64,000 bases of DNA from Chitinophaga nivalis (lineage in GTDB: Bacteria > Bacteroidota > Bacteroidia > Chitinophagales > Chitinophagaceae), in the NCBI RefSeq assembly GCF_025989125.1, contig NZ_JAPDNR010000001.1:2648301-2712300 (forward strand). The letters run 5' to 3'. Each line of letters opens with the position of its first letter. Within the stretch, counting starts at the first letter, position 1. Of the stretch, positions 27,522 to 35,181 are shown piece after piece. The translations under genes and the position numbers were made by a program. Under the pieces are notes generated by a model, which worked only from the letters and a program-made list of their open reading frames with translations, made no database searches and was not told the DNA's origin.

Positions 27522-28604
27522 TTAGCTTCGTCTCAATTTGCGCAGATAGGAATCCCATGATTCCAGGTTAATAGGAAGACTAGAGTAGCGTTCGAAGTCA
27601 TGTCTCATACTGCTTTCTTTTAGATCATCCACTGTCCTTCCGCCGATAATGATACAATGAAAATTGACATCTTTGTTGGGGTCTACTTGAGTAGTTGGCT
27701 CTGGACCGGGAAAAGCATTAAAGAGGTTTTGTCCGGAAATCACCCTCTCTCTGATTTGGTGTACATGTTCTTTAAATACCAGTGGATAACGGTGGATAAA
27801 CCCTATTCTTTCTCTGATCTGGCTTGCTGCTGTGTCTATATTGGCATTAAACTTCTGATAGCCAGACTGGTTGACTATATTGAAATCGGCCCCTTTCACT
27901 TCAATCAGTATCACCGTCATCCATGAAACTCCCGTGAAAATAGCAAAGTCCACAAAACCTTTGTCAACAGGGAACTCCGAGAAGCAGATATAGTTATAAG
28001 ACGGGGAGGCGTAAGCCTCTGCAAGCAACGACAGGTCTTTTTTTATTAGGGACTGTATTTGGCGTTCGCTGGCACCTGTATTGATAAGCTCTTGTAATTC
28101 TGATTTACGGACCATATTATCTTCTATGGTAAGCTGTCGCACCAGCTTTGCAGAATCTACATAGGAAAACTCCATGAGTGGGTCTATTTGTACCCTCATA
28201 GTTTCTATTTCAGTCATCAAGATCTCGTTCTTTCTAGTGATGTTTTTCAGCTCTCCTTCATTAGTTGAGAGTAATTCGAGTACTTCATCATGCTTCATGT
28301 CATTCCGAACAAGAGCCTTTTTTTTATCGAACGTCACTAGGCTAAAGCGATGATCGGTACAAGAACCATATGGCTCCAGGTGTTGTAGGATTATGCTTTC
28401 TTTAGGGATAACCAATTTGGCAATCAATTCTTTTACAAGCACCTCTATTAGGTACACAACAGAACCAGAAGGATTTAGATTTCCCAAATCAGTTATTAAT
28501 GCGATAACAATCTGTTTCTCCCAGTTAACAAAGGTCCTTACTCTGCATAACCCATCTCTGTAATGCCATCCTGTGAACCTGAAAATTCGATCACTTGCCT
28601 TCAT
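27522..28604 (-). CDS. Shedu-like (DUF4263) PD-(D/E)xK nuclease, candidate anti-phage protein
   Basis: 360 residues, soluble. The N-terminal half (1-190) is unassigned and ends in a helical segment. The C-terminal half has SERQIQSLIKKDLSLLAEAY, the family's N-terminal helix of DUF4263. It continues with FSEFPVDKGFVDFAIF and, after a strand, ILIEVKGADF: the Asp of VDF and the E-x-K of IEVK form a PD-(D/E)xK active site. It ends with a QFNANIDTAASQI-like helix. DUF4263 is the Shedu (SduA) domain, an anti-phage nuclease in other bacteria. It is a single gene in an AT-rich region with other accessory genes, and a long inverted repeat lies just upstream. Confidence 0.78.
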   Translation of the reverse strand: MKASDRIFRFTGWHYRDGLCRVRTFVNWEKQIVIALITDLGNLNPSGSVVYLIEVLVKELIAKLVIPKESIILQHLEPYGSCTDHRFSLVTFDKKKALVRNDMKHDEVLELLSTNEGELKNITRKNEILMTEIETMRVQIDPLMEFSYVDSAKLVRQLTIEDNMVRKSELQELINTGASERQIQSLIKKDLSLLAEAYASPSYNYICFSEFPVDKGFVDFAIFTGVSWMTVILIEVKGADFNIVNQSGYQKFNANIDTAASQIRERIGFIHRYPLVFKEHVHQIRERVISGQNLFNAFPGPEPTTQVDPNKDVNFHCIIIGGRTVDDLKESSMRHDFERYSSLPINLESWDSYLRKLRRS

Positions 28605-28642
28605 AAGTTTACTGATGTTTTCCTAATAATATTTGAAATTAC

Positions 28643-28679
28643 CCTGTATTAAGTTAAGTAGTAATTAACTTAATACAGG
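28643..28679. promoter_or_regulatory. 15-bp perfect inverted repeat upstream of the Shedu-like gene
   Basis: CCTGTATTAAGTTAA (28643-28657) and its exact complement (28665-28679) around a 7-nt spacer, 39 bases before the nuclease start codon on the minus strand. No T-run follows on either strand, so a terminator is unlikely. An operator for a regulator or an RNA hairpin in the 5' leader fits better. Confidence 0.55.
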
Positions 28680-29151
28680 ATTAACCTATTTATTTGGAAG
28701 TAAAATATTCTGTTATGGAGTGTACATCCTTCAAAACGCTCATTCTAAATCCTAATTCTTATATTAAGCAAAAGTTGCATAAATGTCTATCTGGTTTTCC
28801 TAAATAGATATTTTGTTTAACTTCTATACCTGGCTTAATTTCCTTCACAGCTACGGGATTTCTCATACAGCTTCTAAAGTTTTTATTCGTTTCTATTTTG
28901 CCTGTATAAAAAAACATTTTCAGTTTCAATTTTATTTAAGATCTCTCTTCCTTGGGTCGTTCGTCCTGGCTTTGCGGGAAGCATCAAAAAAAATGGACCA
29001 TGCCCATTAGAAGCTTGGACATGATCCTAAATCAGTTTTTAACTATTTTTGATAAAAGAGTGAGAATCTAACTTCTAATTTTATCTCCGATTTTTAAGTT
29101 TACACACTTATTAAAATAGTCCCTACGTTATCATTCCGACATCTTCTATAA
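28680..29151. other. AT-rich intergenic region, no credible gene
   Basis: About 470 bases. One short plus-strand frame (28813-29010) has no protein pattern. Nothing else is recognised. Confidence 0.5.
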
Positions 29152-29919
29152 TTATGCTTTACTATACGAAACGGCAATAATTATTGGACAGACTTTGAAG
29201 CTACCTGACAGCAATTGGGCTTTAGCTTTGTCGTATTCAAATTTTGCTGCGGCGGATAAGGATTTGTACCCTGCATTCAGTTCAATTTTATCGAGTACAT
29301 CCCTAATTATATTTACTGTTGTAGTGCCACTCAATGAAACATAGCTTATGCCCAAAGCATAGTACCAATTTCCTTTGCTCTTTTCTTTGCTCTTAATGTT
29401 TGAAATGCACATATTTTTATACTTCATAATAAATGCATTCTTCAATCCAATGGTATGAAAGTCCAATGAAATGTCTTGACGAATTCTCCTTTGTACAGCT
29501 TCTCCCAATACCAAATTGACGTCAATTTTTAAGACAGAATCTATCTTAACAATATTTCGCATCAATTCCATAATATCTGCGGTCACCTTAATCTTATAGC
29601 TACTCTTTGTGGTATCTTCAATATGGGCTGTAAATGGATGCTCGTTGATTGGATAAATATCTGATTCAGTTGGTCTTGCTAATTCACAGAACATTGGATC
29701 ACGGTATTCCTTAAAAACTACTCCCAATGCTGTTGTAATATCGCCATCGAATGGTAAATTATCCATGTAAGAATTATACTGGCCGAGGCGGGGTAAACAA
29801 TTATCCCCACAGAGATCTTTGGTTTTTATCTTTCCAAAATACGGAAGCAAGATGCTCTGGCTAAAACCGTTTACAGTTATTGGTAGTAGGAGTACGATAA
29901 GTAAAAGTTTACGTTTCAT
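29152..29919 (-). CDS. Hypothetical exported protein
   Basis: About 255 residues from ATG 29919; the frame extends to 30003, but MKRKLLLIVLLLPITVNGFSQ is a standard signal peptide and marks the likely start. The mature protein has a Cys pair (DLCGDNC), a further Cys at PMFCELAR and alternating strands and helices, ending in PIIIAVSYSKA. I recognise no family. Lower GC and AT-rich codon use than the first 27 kb suggest acquisition. Confidence 0.7.
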   Translation of the reverse strand: MKRKLLLIVLLLPITVNGFSQSILLPYFGKIKTKDLCGDNCLPRLGQYNSYMDNLPFDGDITTALGVVFKEYRDPMFCELARPTESDIYPINEHPFTAHIEDTTKSSYKIKVTADIMELMRNIVKIDSVLKIDVNLVLGEAVQRRIRQDISLDFHTIGLKNAFIMKYKNMCISNIKSKEKSKGNWYYALGISYVSLSGTTTVNIIRDVLDKIELNAGYKSLSAAAKFEYDKAKAQLLSGSFKVCPIIIAVSYSKA

Positions 29920-30600
29920 GATTTTGATTTTGGTTGAATTTTTTGAAATAGTTATGGCAAAATAGGAAAATAATATTAAACAAAACCACGTATAAGTACG
30001 CAAAAGGAAGCAGTTGTTAAAGACCCAAGATCAAGGATTGCAAATGTAAATACAACAAACTCTCAGTCTGGCTGAGATACATTGGTTAGTTAATCTTTTT
30101 GCAATACCATTGCCTTCCGCGTATAGCCGTGCTTTTCAAATGGGTGAATCCAGATTGGTTTTTCCCGAAGTCCATTCCCATATCTTTGCCATCTAAAGAA
30201 ACCACCCGTTTCCTCTCCAACCATAAATCCTTAACTACGTACCACTATAGTAAACCAGTTAGAATCGAGGCCTTCGATTGGACTCTTTGTCTCATATCAG
30301 GGGAATCTCCCGAATTCATCAAGCTGCTGCGAAGCTGAAACTGTAACTTTCTAAACTCTGAAAATACAAATACTGATTGGTATTTATCTTATTTCGGCGG
30401 TGCATGCCGTTTGGAGGGAGAATAAAACATCTGGCTATTCCATGAGGGGTGCCATATAATGTTGGTCCGTATCCGCCCCTCTTTATCTCTACCTCCAACA
30501 TATCGGAGACGATTTTAAATGGAAATTTGGTACTGAATTATTTAAGACTTCATGATTTAACTTATTTTCATGTTTCGATATAAATAATCGACAGAACATA
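29920..30600. other. AT-rich intergenic region, no credible gene
   Basis: About 680 bases between divergent genes. Short frames (30099-30338 plus, 30319-30501 minus) lack protein-like composition. Could be decayed coding sequence or regulatory DNA; no repeats or hairpins stand out. Confidence 0.5.
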
Positions 30601-31692
30601 ATGACATCATCTTATTTGGTTTTAGATACAAATATCTGGATTTATTTGGCAAATGGACTTGATACCCAGTCAAGTCAACACTCCGCAAGGCAACATTTCG
30701 CCTTATTGAGAAGTTTAGAAGACCTGGTTAAGGACGGAATGGTAACCATACTTATTAATGACATCATAATACTGGAGTGGGAACGAAATAAAGCAAACGC
30801 ATATAATTATGTCCAGAAACTAAAAAATAAAATAACCGATACAGAAAATAAATATAAAGCCAAAATAAGAGCAGGAACGTTAACCAACAATGATACTCAG
30901 GTTTATACTAATGAGATAAATATCCTGAAAGCTGAAATTCAGATTCAGGGATTGCACGTTGCAGGTGTTGAAAAGTTTATCTATAACAGTTGTACTCAGA
31001 TTCCAATTCCAGATAAGATCAAAATACAGGTTTTTGATCTAGCAATAAGTAAGAAGCCACCATTCCATAATTCCAAAAACAATATTGCAGATGCAGGTTT
31101 GTTGTTATCTGCAGCTGATTATCTAAAGGATGTATTAATGTATGAGGATATTCAAGGATTTTTCATCTCTAACAATACTGCCGAGTTTACCAATGGCAAG
31201 AATAAGGAACGGTTTCATCCGGAAATCTTAAATATATTACCCACAAGGGAAATAATTTATCAGAACCATTTAGGAACTGCATTGAATTTACGAGAGGAAA
31301 TCATTAAGGAGTATGATGAGTTCCGAAAAAAGCAAGCCTACTACGATAGCATTACATTTGAGTGTAAGAGCGTAACCTGTTATGATAGAGAAGATTTTGT
31401 ACGGATTGGTTATCTTGATGATGAAATTTTATTCCCGGTAGCTCAACATAATATTAATCAAATTGATTTATTCACACAAGAGGTAATAAGAAAAAAAGAC
31501 CCTATTACCTGTGCATCTGGGCATTGCAATTTTTGCGGACAACTACATTTTGAATGTCCAGCATGTGGGGAATTGGTTGGAATTTATGAGTATAATGAGC
31601 CAATAAATTGTGAAGGTTGCAATTCTATTTACATAATATCCAAGCATGGTAATCATAAAATGGTTGAAGCACAAGAAGGGGAAGAAGAATAA
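30601..31692 (+). CDS. PIN-like domain protein with C-terminal zinc ribbon
   Basis: 363 residues. The N-terminal half is a PIN-like ribonuclease domain of the DUF4935 type: SSYLVLDTNIWIY (first acidic residue), NDIIILEWERNK (Glu), NIADAGLLLSAA (Asp) and the GFFISNNTAEFT strand with the last polar position. A coiled helical insert (about 75-130) interrupts it. The C-terminus has a Cys-rich module, CASGHCNFCG, CPACGE and INCEGC, resembling paired zinc knuckles. PIN proteins are Mg-dependent RNases in toxin-antitoxin and defence systems. No antitoxin gene is next to it. The position, between a Shedu-like nuclease and unknown genes in AT-rich DNA, supports a defence role by inference. Confidence 0.78.
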   Translation: MTSSYLVLDTNIWIYLANGLDTQSSQHSARQHFALLRSLEDLVKDGMVTILINDIIILEWERNKANAYNYVQKLKNKITDTENKYKAKIRAGTLTNNDTQVYTNEINILKAEIQIQGLHVAGVEKFIYNSCTQIPIPDKIKIQVFDLAISKKPPFHNSKNNIADAGLLLSAADYLKDVLMYEDIQGFFISNNTAEFTNGKNKERFHPEILNILPTREIIYQNHLGTALNLREEIIKEYDEFRKKQAYYDSITFECKSVTCYDREDFVRIGYLDDEILFPVAQHNINQIDLFTQEVIRKKDPITCASGHCNFCGQLHFECPACGELVGIYEYNEPINCEGCNSIYIISKHGNHKMVEAQEGEEE

Positions 31693-32029
31693 CTTTTTAA
31701 ATGATTGATCAGCAATACAGCCCGTAACTTAAGGAATATCCTAATAATTTGGCACAAGAACTAAAAAAATTTTTAGTTCAGTGTAGCCAGCATACTCAGT
31801 TGTTTTCGGTTATTAACACGGGAGGACCTTGACTTTAAGATGTCAGGAGCCTTCTGTATTCGTTATGCTGCTATAAGTTTGAAGATTAGCTATTCATTCA
31901 GGCGGATAATTTGTAATACCCGTGATTTCTACACATCATACTGCCCCGATAAATATGAGGATCTCACTTTCCCTAGAGTTTATCTAGCTAATTTCCGCGA
32001 AGCGTGGAATATGACAGTAAGCTTTTAGT
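31693..32029. other. Intergenic region, no credible gene
   Basis: About 340 bases, AT-rich. A 62-codon plus frame (31840-32028) looks random. It contains no clear terminator for the PIN gene. Confidence 0.45.
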
Positions 32030-32254
32030 CTATCCTAATACGCAGCTTACCCCAATAGCAGCAGCCTTTTTAATAAAATCCTGAGCCACATTCAAATCAA
32101 CAAACGAAATTTCAGCAGTTTCATTTGCCCAGATATAATCTACTATTTTTCGCGCATCAGCAAAAGACATATCCGATAATTCCCTGATTAATATCAATAA
32201 TGGAATAAAAGGCAATTCGTCCTTCTTATACCCACTAATATGTACATTATGCAT
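32030..32254 (-). CDS. Small protein resembling the ribosomal L7/L12 C-terminal domain
   Basis: 74 residues from ATG 32254; the frame reaches 32458, but the upstream extension has no protein pattern. The sequence PFIPLLILIRELSDMSFADA, then KIVDYIWANE, then NVAQDFIKKAAAIG follows the L7/L12 C-terminal fold: strand, helix with 'iReltgl.l.eAk.lV', helix with 'a....kk..e.aGa.v.l'. It lacks the N-terminal dimer domain of ribosomal L7/L12. Such isolated domains occur as small orphan proteins, and no function is known. Confidence 0.65.
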   Translation of the reverse strand: MHNVHISGYKKDELPFIPLLILIRELSDMSFADARKIVDYIWANETAEISFVDLNVAQDFIKKAAAIGVSCVLG

Positions 32255-32485
32255 AACTCGAATTATAAACAAACTTTTTGATCTGTAAAATCTAAATGTA
32301 ATTACGTAAGCGTATTTACTTTCAATCCTGACCGTGATCCGATGGTATAGAAATCGAATCTGTTCTTTCCCGATTTGAAGAAGTTGGCAGAATTGTATAG
32401 TCTTGGTGGAAACAATGGCAGATTCCCTCAAAAATGAGTATCCAGAGGGTACTCGCAAATCTTATATGTAGAATTATTTAGCTGC

Positions 32486-33013
32486 CTAACGTTTCTGTTC
32501 AATAGCTTCCTTCATAGCATTAATCTCCTGTTGGGAAAAGTCAATCAAATAAGCGCAAACAGCACCATCTTTAACACTGGTACGATTATCAACAACATAC
32601 AAAAGTCTATTCGCGATAATCAATGCTATCTTTGGATGGAAAGGACTTTCTGTTCCATCTTGTAAGTCCTTAGTACCTTTAGCATCGAACTTTATGCATA
32701 TGTTCTTATATGTTGTGCTGTCAATTTTCGTATCCTGTATCTTGCACTCAATAATATTATCAACGGAGGCAAATGGCAACTTTTCTATAGAATAAATCTT
32801 ATCGGAATTTTTTTCTTGCATCTTTATTCCTGTTAACGTATCTGCCAAAAAATAAAATCCGGTTCGCATATATACTGTATCGGCGCTCTTCTCTTTAGTT
32901 GTATCTGCATGATGAGACACCGGGAGGGTATCATTGTTACAAGAAGCTATCAGTAATAGAAGTACTATAGCAAGAAATACCTTACGTATAATCAGGTAGT
33001 TGGGGATCATCAT
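32486..33013 (-). CDS. Lipoprotein with SecD P1-head-like domain
   Basis: 175 residues. The signal peptide ends Ile-Ala-Ser-Cys (Cys25), typical for lipoproteins. The rest resembles the SecD P1 head subdomain: FYFLADTLTGIKMQEKN, KNICIKFDAKGTKDLQDGTE, KIALIIANRLLYVVD and the final FSQQEINAMKEAI. SecD itself is far longer and has membrane helices, which are absent here. It may bind peptides or act as a small periplasmic factor; the role is inferred from fold only. Confidence 0.72.
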   Translation of the reverse strand: MMIPNYLIIRKVFLAIVLLLLIASCNNDTLPVSHHADTTKEKSADTVYMRTGFYFLADTLTGIKMQEKNSDKIYSIEKLPFASVDNIIECKIQDTKIDSTTYKNICIKFDAKGTKDLQDGTESPFHPKIALIIANRLLYVVDNRTSVKDGAVCAYLIDFSQQEINAMKEAIEQKR

Positions 33014-33179
33014 CTTTTTGTTTGTAAATTTATTTCACAATATAGGTAGGGGTGAGCAAATATGAACGCCTAAACTTGTAAAGACAGCCATGCTCTTAAT
33101 AAAGCCTCGTAAAGGCTACCACTTTCTGCTTGATCCGATAAAGCGGGTAAAAACATAAACACCACTACCACAAATAAAA

Positions 33180-33209
33180 AAAGGTTGTAAGCCAAAACTT
33201 ACAACCTTT
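33180..33209 (-). terminator. Terminator of tRNA-Leu copy 2
   Basis: AAAGGTTGTAAG (33180-33191) pairs with CTTACAACCTTT (33198-33209), 6-nt loop, just past the 3' end of the tRNA, with a run of A on the plus strand (T on the minus strand) upstream. Confidence 0.8.
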
Positions 33210-33216
33210 AAATCTA

Positions 33217-33320
33217 GTGCCCAGAACTGGATTCGAACCAGCACACCCTTGCAGGCGCTGCGACCTGAACACAGTGCGTCTACCAATTTCGCCATCTGGG
33301 CATCTGATATTGTGTCAGGG
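33217..33320 (-). repeat. 104-bp direct repeat, copy 2 (tRNA-Leu plus leader)
   Basis: Matches 13083-13186 with a single mismatch at 33303, and is in the same orientation. Confidence 0.95.
33218..33301 (-). tRNA. tRNA-Leu (anticodon CAG), copy 2
   Basis: Base-for-base identical to the gene at 13084-13167: CAG anticodon, class II variable arm, no encoded CCA. It has its own promoter and terminator. Confidence 0.96.
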
Positions 33321-33323
33321 GTG

Positions 33324-33354
33324 CAAAGATATGCAGCAAAATGATTTTACCAAA
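33324..33354 (-). promoter_or_regulatory. Promoter of tRNA-Leu copy 2
   Basis: On the minus strand, -33 TTTG (33351-33354), exactly 19 bases, then -7 TATCTTTG (33324-33331), a full match to the Bacteroidota consensus TTTG-N19-TAnnTTTG. The tRNA begins 22 bases further on. Confidence 0.85.
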
Positions 33355-33520
33355 TTTTTCTCAAAAAAAATCTCACATAAAATCACCTCTATACACAAAA
33401 ACGTATCAATGACAATTATAGCCATAACAAGGCAGGGCAGCCATTGTACGAGGTGTTGATGCCAGCAATGAAAGACAGCCGCTTAATAAAGCTTTAAATC
33501 ACCATCACGGCTATACGAAC

Positions 33521-34747
33521 CTACGCCAGCTCTTCTTCCACGATGCGCGCCAATACCTCGCCGAGCAGTTGCAAACGCTGATCAGATTCCTTTTGCAGTT
33601 GCACCACATCCGGTTGTTGCCGGGTGGCAGGAGCCGCTGCAATGACTGCTTTCATCTTTGCTGCCAGGTCATGATGATCAGACACTTTGAAGAAAGTCAC
33701 CAGGGGATCTGTAATTTCCTGATTGATGGGAATATCGGAAATGATGGCCTGCTGGCCAATGGCGATAGCATCGTAGGTGGCGCCGCCGCCAGGACCGCCT
33801 TCAAACAGTGTTGGCTGAATCAGGGCAATGGCATGTTGCAGAATCTGTACCTGGTCTTCTTTGGAGATGTAGCCCAGGAACTGTACCTGCTGCGTGATAC
33901 CCATCGCGTGGATTTCGGCCTGCAGCTCTTCAAAGTAGGCCGCGTGGCGGTTGTCGCTGGTAGCGCCGGTACATACGATGGATACTTTTTCCGGAATGCT
34001 GTCGAGTACTTCTTTCAGCGCACGGAAAGCGGTGATATGTGATTTGTGCTGCCAGAACTGATTGGAGATAATAAAGTATTTTTCCGGCAGGTTATATTTT
34101 TGTTTGAGTTCCGCGAAGTTGCCGGCCAGTAATCCTTGATGGAACATGGGCGTAAAGGGCAGGTTAACGATGCGGGCATGATCCTGCGGAAAGAACGTGT
34201 TGGCATCATTCTTTACTGCGTGGGAATTCACGATCACGGTTTTGGCGGTAGCCAGCATATCCCGGAAGTGGATATCGCGGTTGGCGCGTTCTTCCTCGCT
34301 GAAAAAATGAGCGAGGTATTTATGCTGAAAGTCGTACAGGTAGCCGATCCAGGGGATGGTTACTGTAGGCTTCAACGGTTGTATGCTGGGAATCAGCAGC
34401 TGGATCCCGTTTTTTTCAATCACACTTTCCAGGCCGCCGTCATACACGTGGTAGTCGAGTACCGGCATGGTGGCGCGGAATTCCCTGAATTCATTTACAC
34501 CGGCATTGGTGTCGATGTAATCCCGGCGTAAGCCGAGGCGATATAATAGTTTGTTGCGTTTGTTTTGTTTGCGGTTTTCTTTCCGCTCCGGAAGGGTGGA
34601 GTGGTCAGGCACCAGTATGGCAAGGTTGAATTTGCCGGTGGCTGCTAAGCCACGGATGACCATTTTTATAAAATCAACGCCGCCACCCCAGGAGATGAAT
34701 CCATTGGTGATAATGCCTATTGTTGGCTTACTGCCTGCTTTGTTCAT
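33521..34747 (-). CDS. Glycosyltransferase, family 4-like
   Basis: 408 residues, GT-B fold. The N-terminal nucleotide-binding motif GIITNGFISWGGGVDFIKMVI has the glycine-rich loop of GT4 enzymes. The C-terminal half has ISNQFWQHKSHITAFRALKEV, VCTGATSDNR, LGYISKEDQVQILQHAIALIQPTLFEGG and the acceptor/donor loop GPGGGATYDAIAIGQQ. It should transfer a sugar from an NDP-sugar to a polysaccharide or lipid precursor. It overlaps the upstream GNAT gene by 4 bases (ATGA) and is the last gene of a three-gene sugar operon. Confidence 0.9.
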   Translation of the reverse strand: MNKAGSKPTIGIITNGFISWGGGVDFIKMVIRGLAATGKFNLAILVPDHSTLPERKENRKQNKRNKLLYRLGLRRDYIDTNAGVNEFREFRATMPVLDYHVYDGGLESVIEKNGIQLLIPSIQPLKPTVTIPWIGYLYDFQHKYLAHFFSEEERANRDIHFRDMLATAKTVIVNSHAVKNDANTFFPQDHARIVNLPFTPMFHQGLLAGNFAELKQKYNLPEKYFIISNQFWQHKSHITAFRALKEVLDSIPEKVSIVCTGATSDNRHAAYFEELQAEIHAMGITQQVQFLGYISKEDQVQILQHAIALIQPTLFEGGPGGGATYDAIAIGQQAIISDIPINQEITDPLVTFFKVSDHHDLAAKMKAVIAAAPATRQQPDVVQLQKESDQRLQLLGEVLARIVEEELA

Positions 34748-35181
34748 GAAATGGTTAATTTATAAAAAGAGATATGATCCGTTTGACGTTCCCGTTGAAA
34801 GCCATGGTGTTCATACAGCCGGATGGCTGGCGTATTCTCCTTGTCTACAGACAGGTGAATAACAGACAGCTGTAAATCCGTTGCAGCAGCGATAAGCGCC
34901 TGTAACAGCGTTTTACCGAGGCCCTGTCCCTGAAAGGCAGGGAGGAGGGCAATGCCCAGCCATACGGTGTCTGCTTCTTTGTCGAGATGGCCATAACCGG
35001 CCACTGCGCCGTCAGACAGCAGTATCAATGTGCACAGGTGCTGATCCAGCACGGCTATGGTTCTGTTGTTGAAATATCGAAAGGTATCCTGTACCGGTGC
35101 GCTGGCAGCAATAAAATCACTGACCAGCGACCGGTTTTCTTTGCCGATCCGCACTACATCAATCATCCGCTCACGATGCAT
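34744..35181 (-). CDS. GNAT family N-acetyltransferase
   Basis: 145 residues, the usual GNAT length. Motif A is LGIALLPAFQGQGLGKTLLQAL (acetyl-CoA pyrophosphate loop with Gln-Gly-Gln-Gly-Leu-Gly). The later ENTPAIRLYEHHGFQRER is motif B. Starts are possible at 35181 or 35166; the first overlaps the aminotransferase by 11 bases and the second does not. Between a sugar aminotransferase and a glycosyltransferase, it most likely N-acetylates the 4-amino sugar, but a GNAT for another small molecule cannot be excluded. Confidence 0.87.
   Translation of the reverse strand: MHRERMIDVVRIGKENRSLVSDFIAASAPVQDTFRYFNNRTIAVLDQHLCTLILLSDGAVAGYGHLDKEADTVWLGIALLPAFQGQGLGKTLLQALIAAATDLQLSVIHLSVDKENTPAIRLYEHHGFQRERQTDHISFYKLTIS

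Noticed and set aside
28813..29010. 65-codon plus frame
   Set aside because: Random-looking AT-rich translation without signal peptide or domain pattern.
13083..33320. Active integrative element with attL/attR
   Set aside because: No intact integrase or conjugation gene is present between the repeats, and the repeats cover an entire tRNA with leader rather than a short 3'-end core. A duplication or old element is kept as a hypothesis only.
33217..33459. 80-codon plus frame beginning 'MPRTGFEPAHPCRRC'
   Set aside because: This is a typical false ORF made by reading through the tRNA-Leu gene. The same string appears at 13081-13199.
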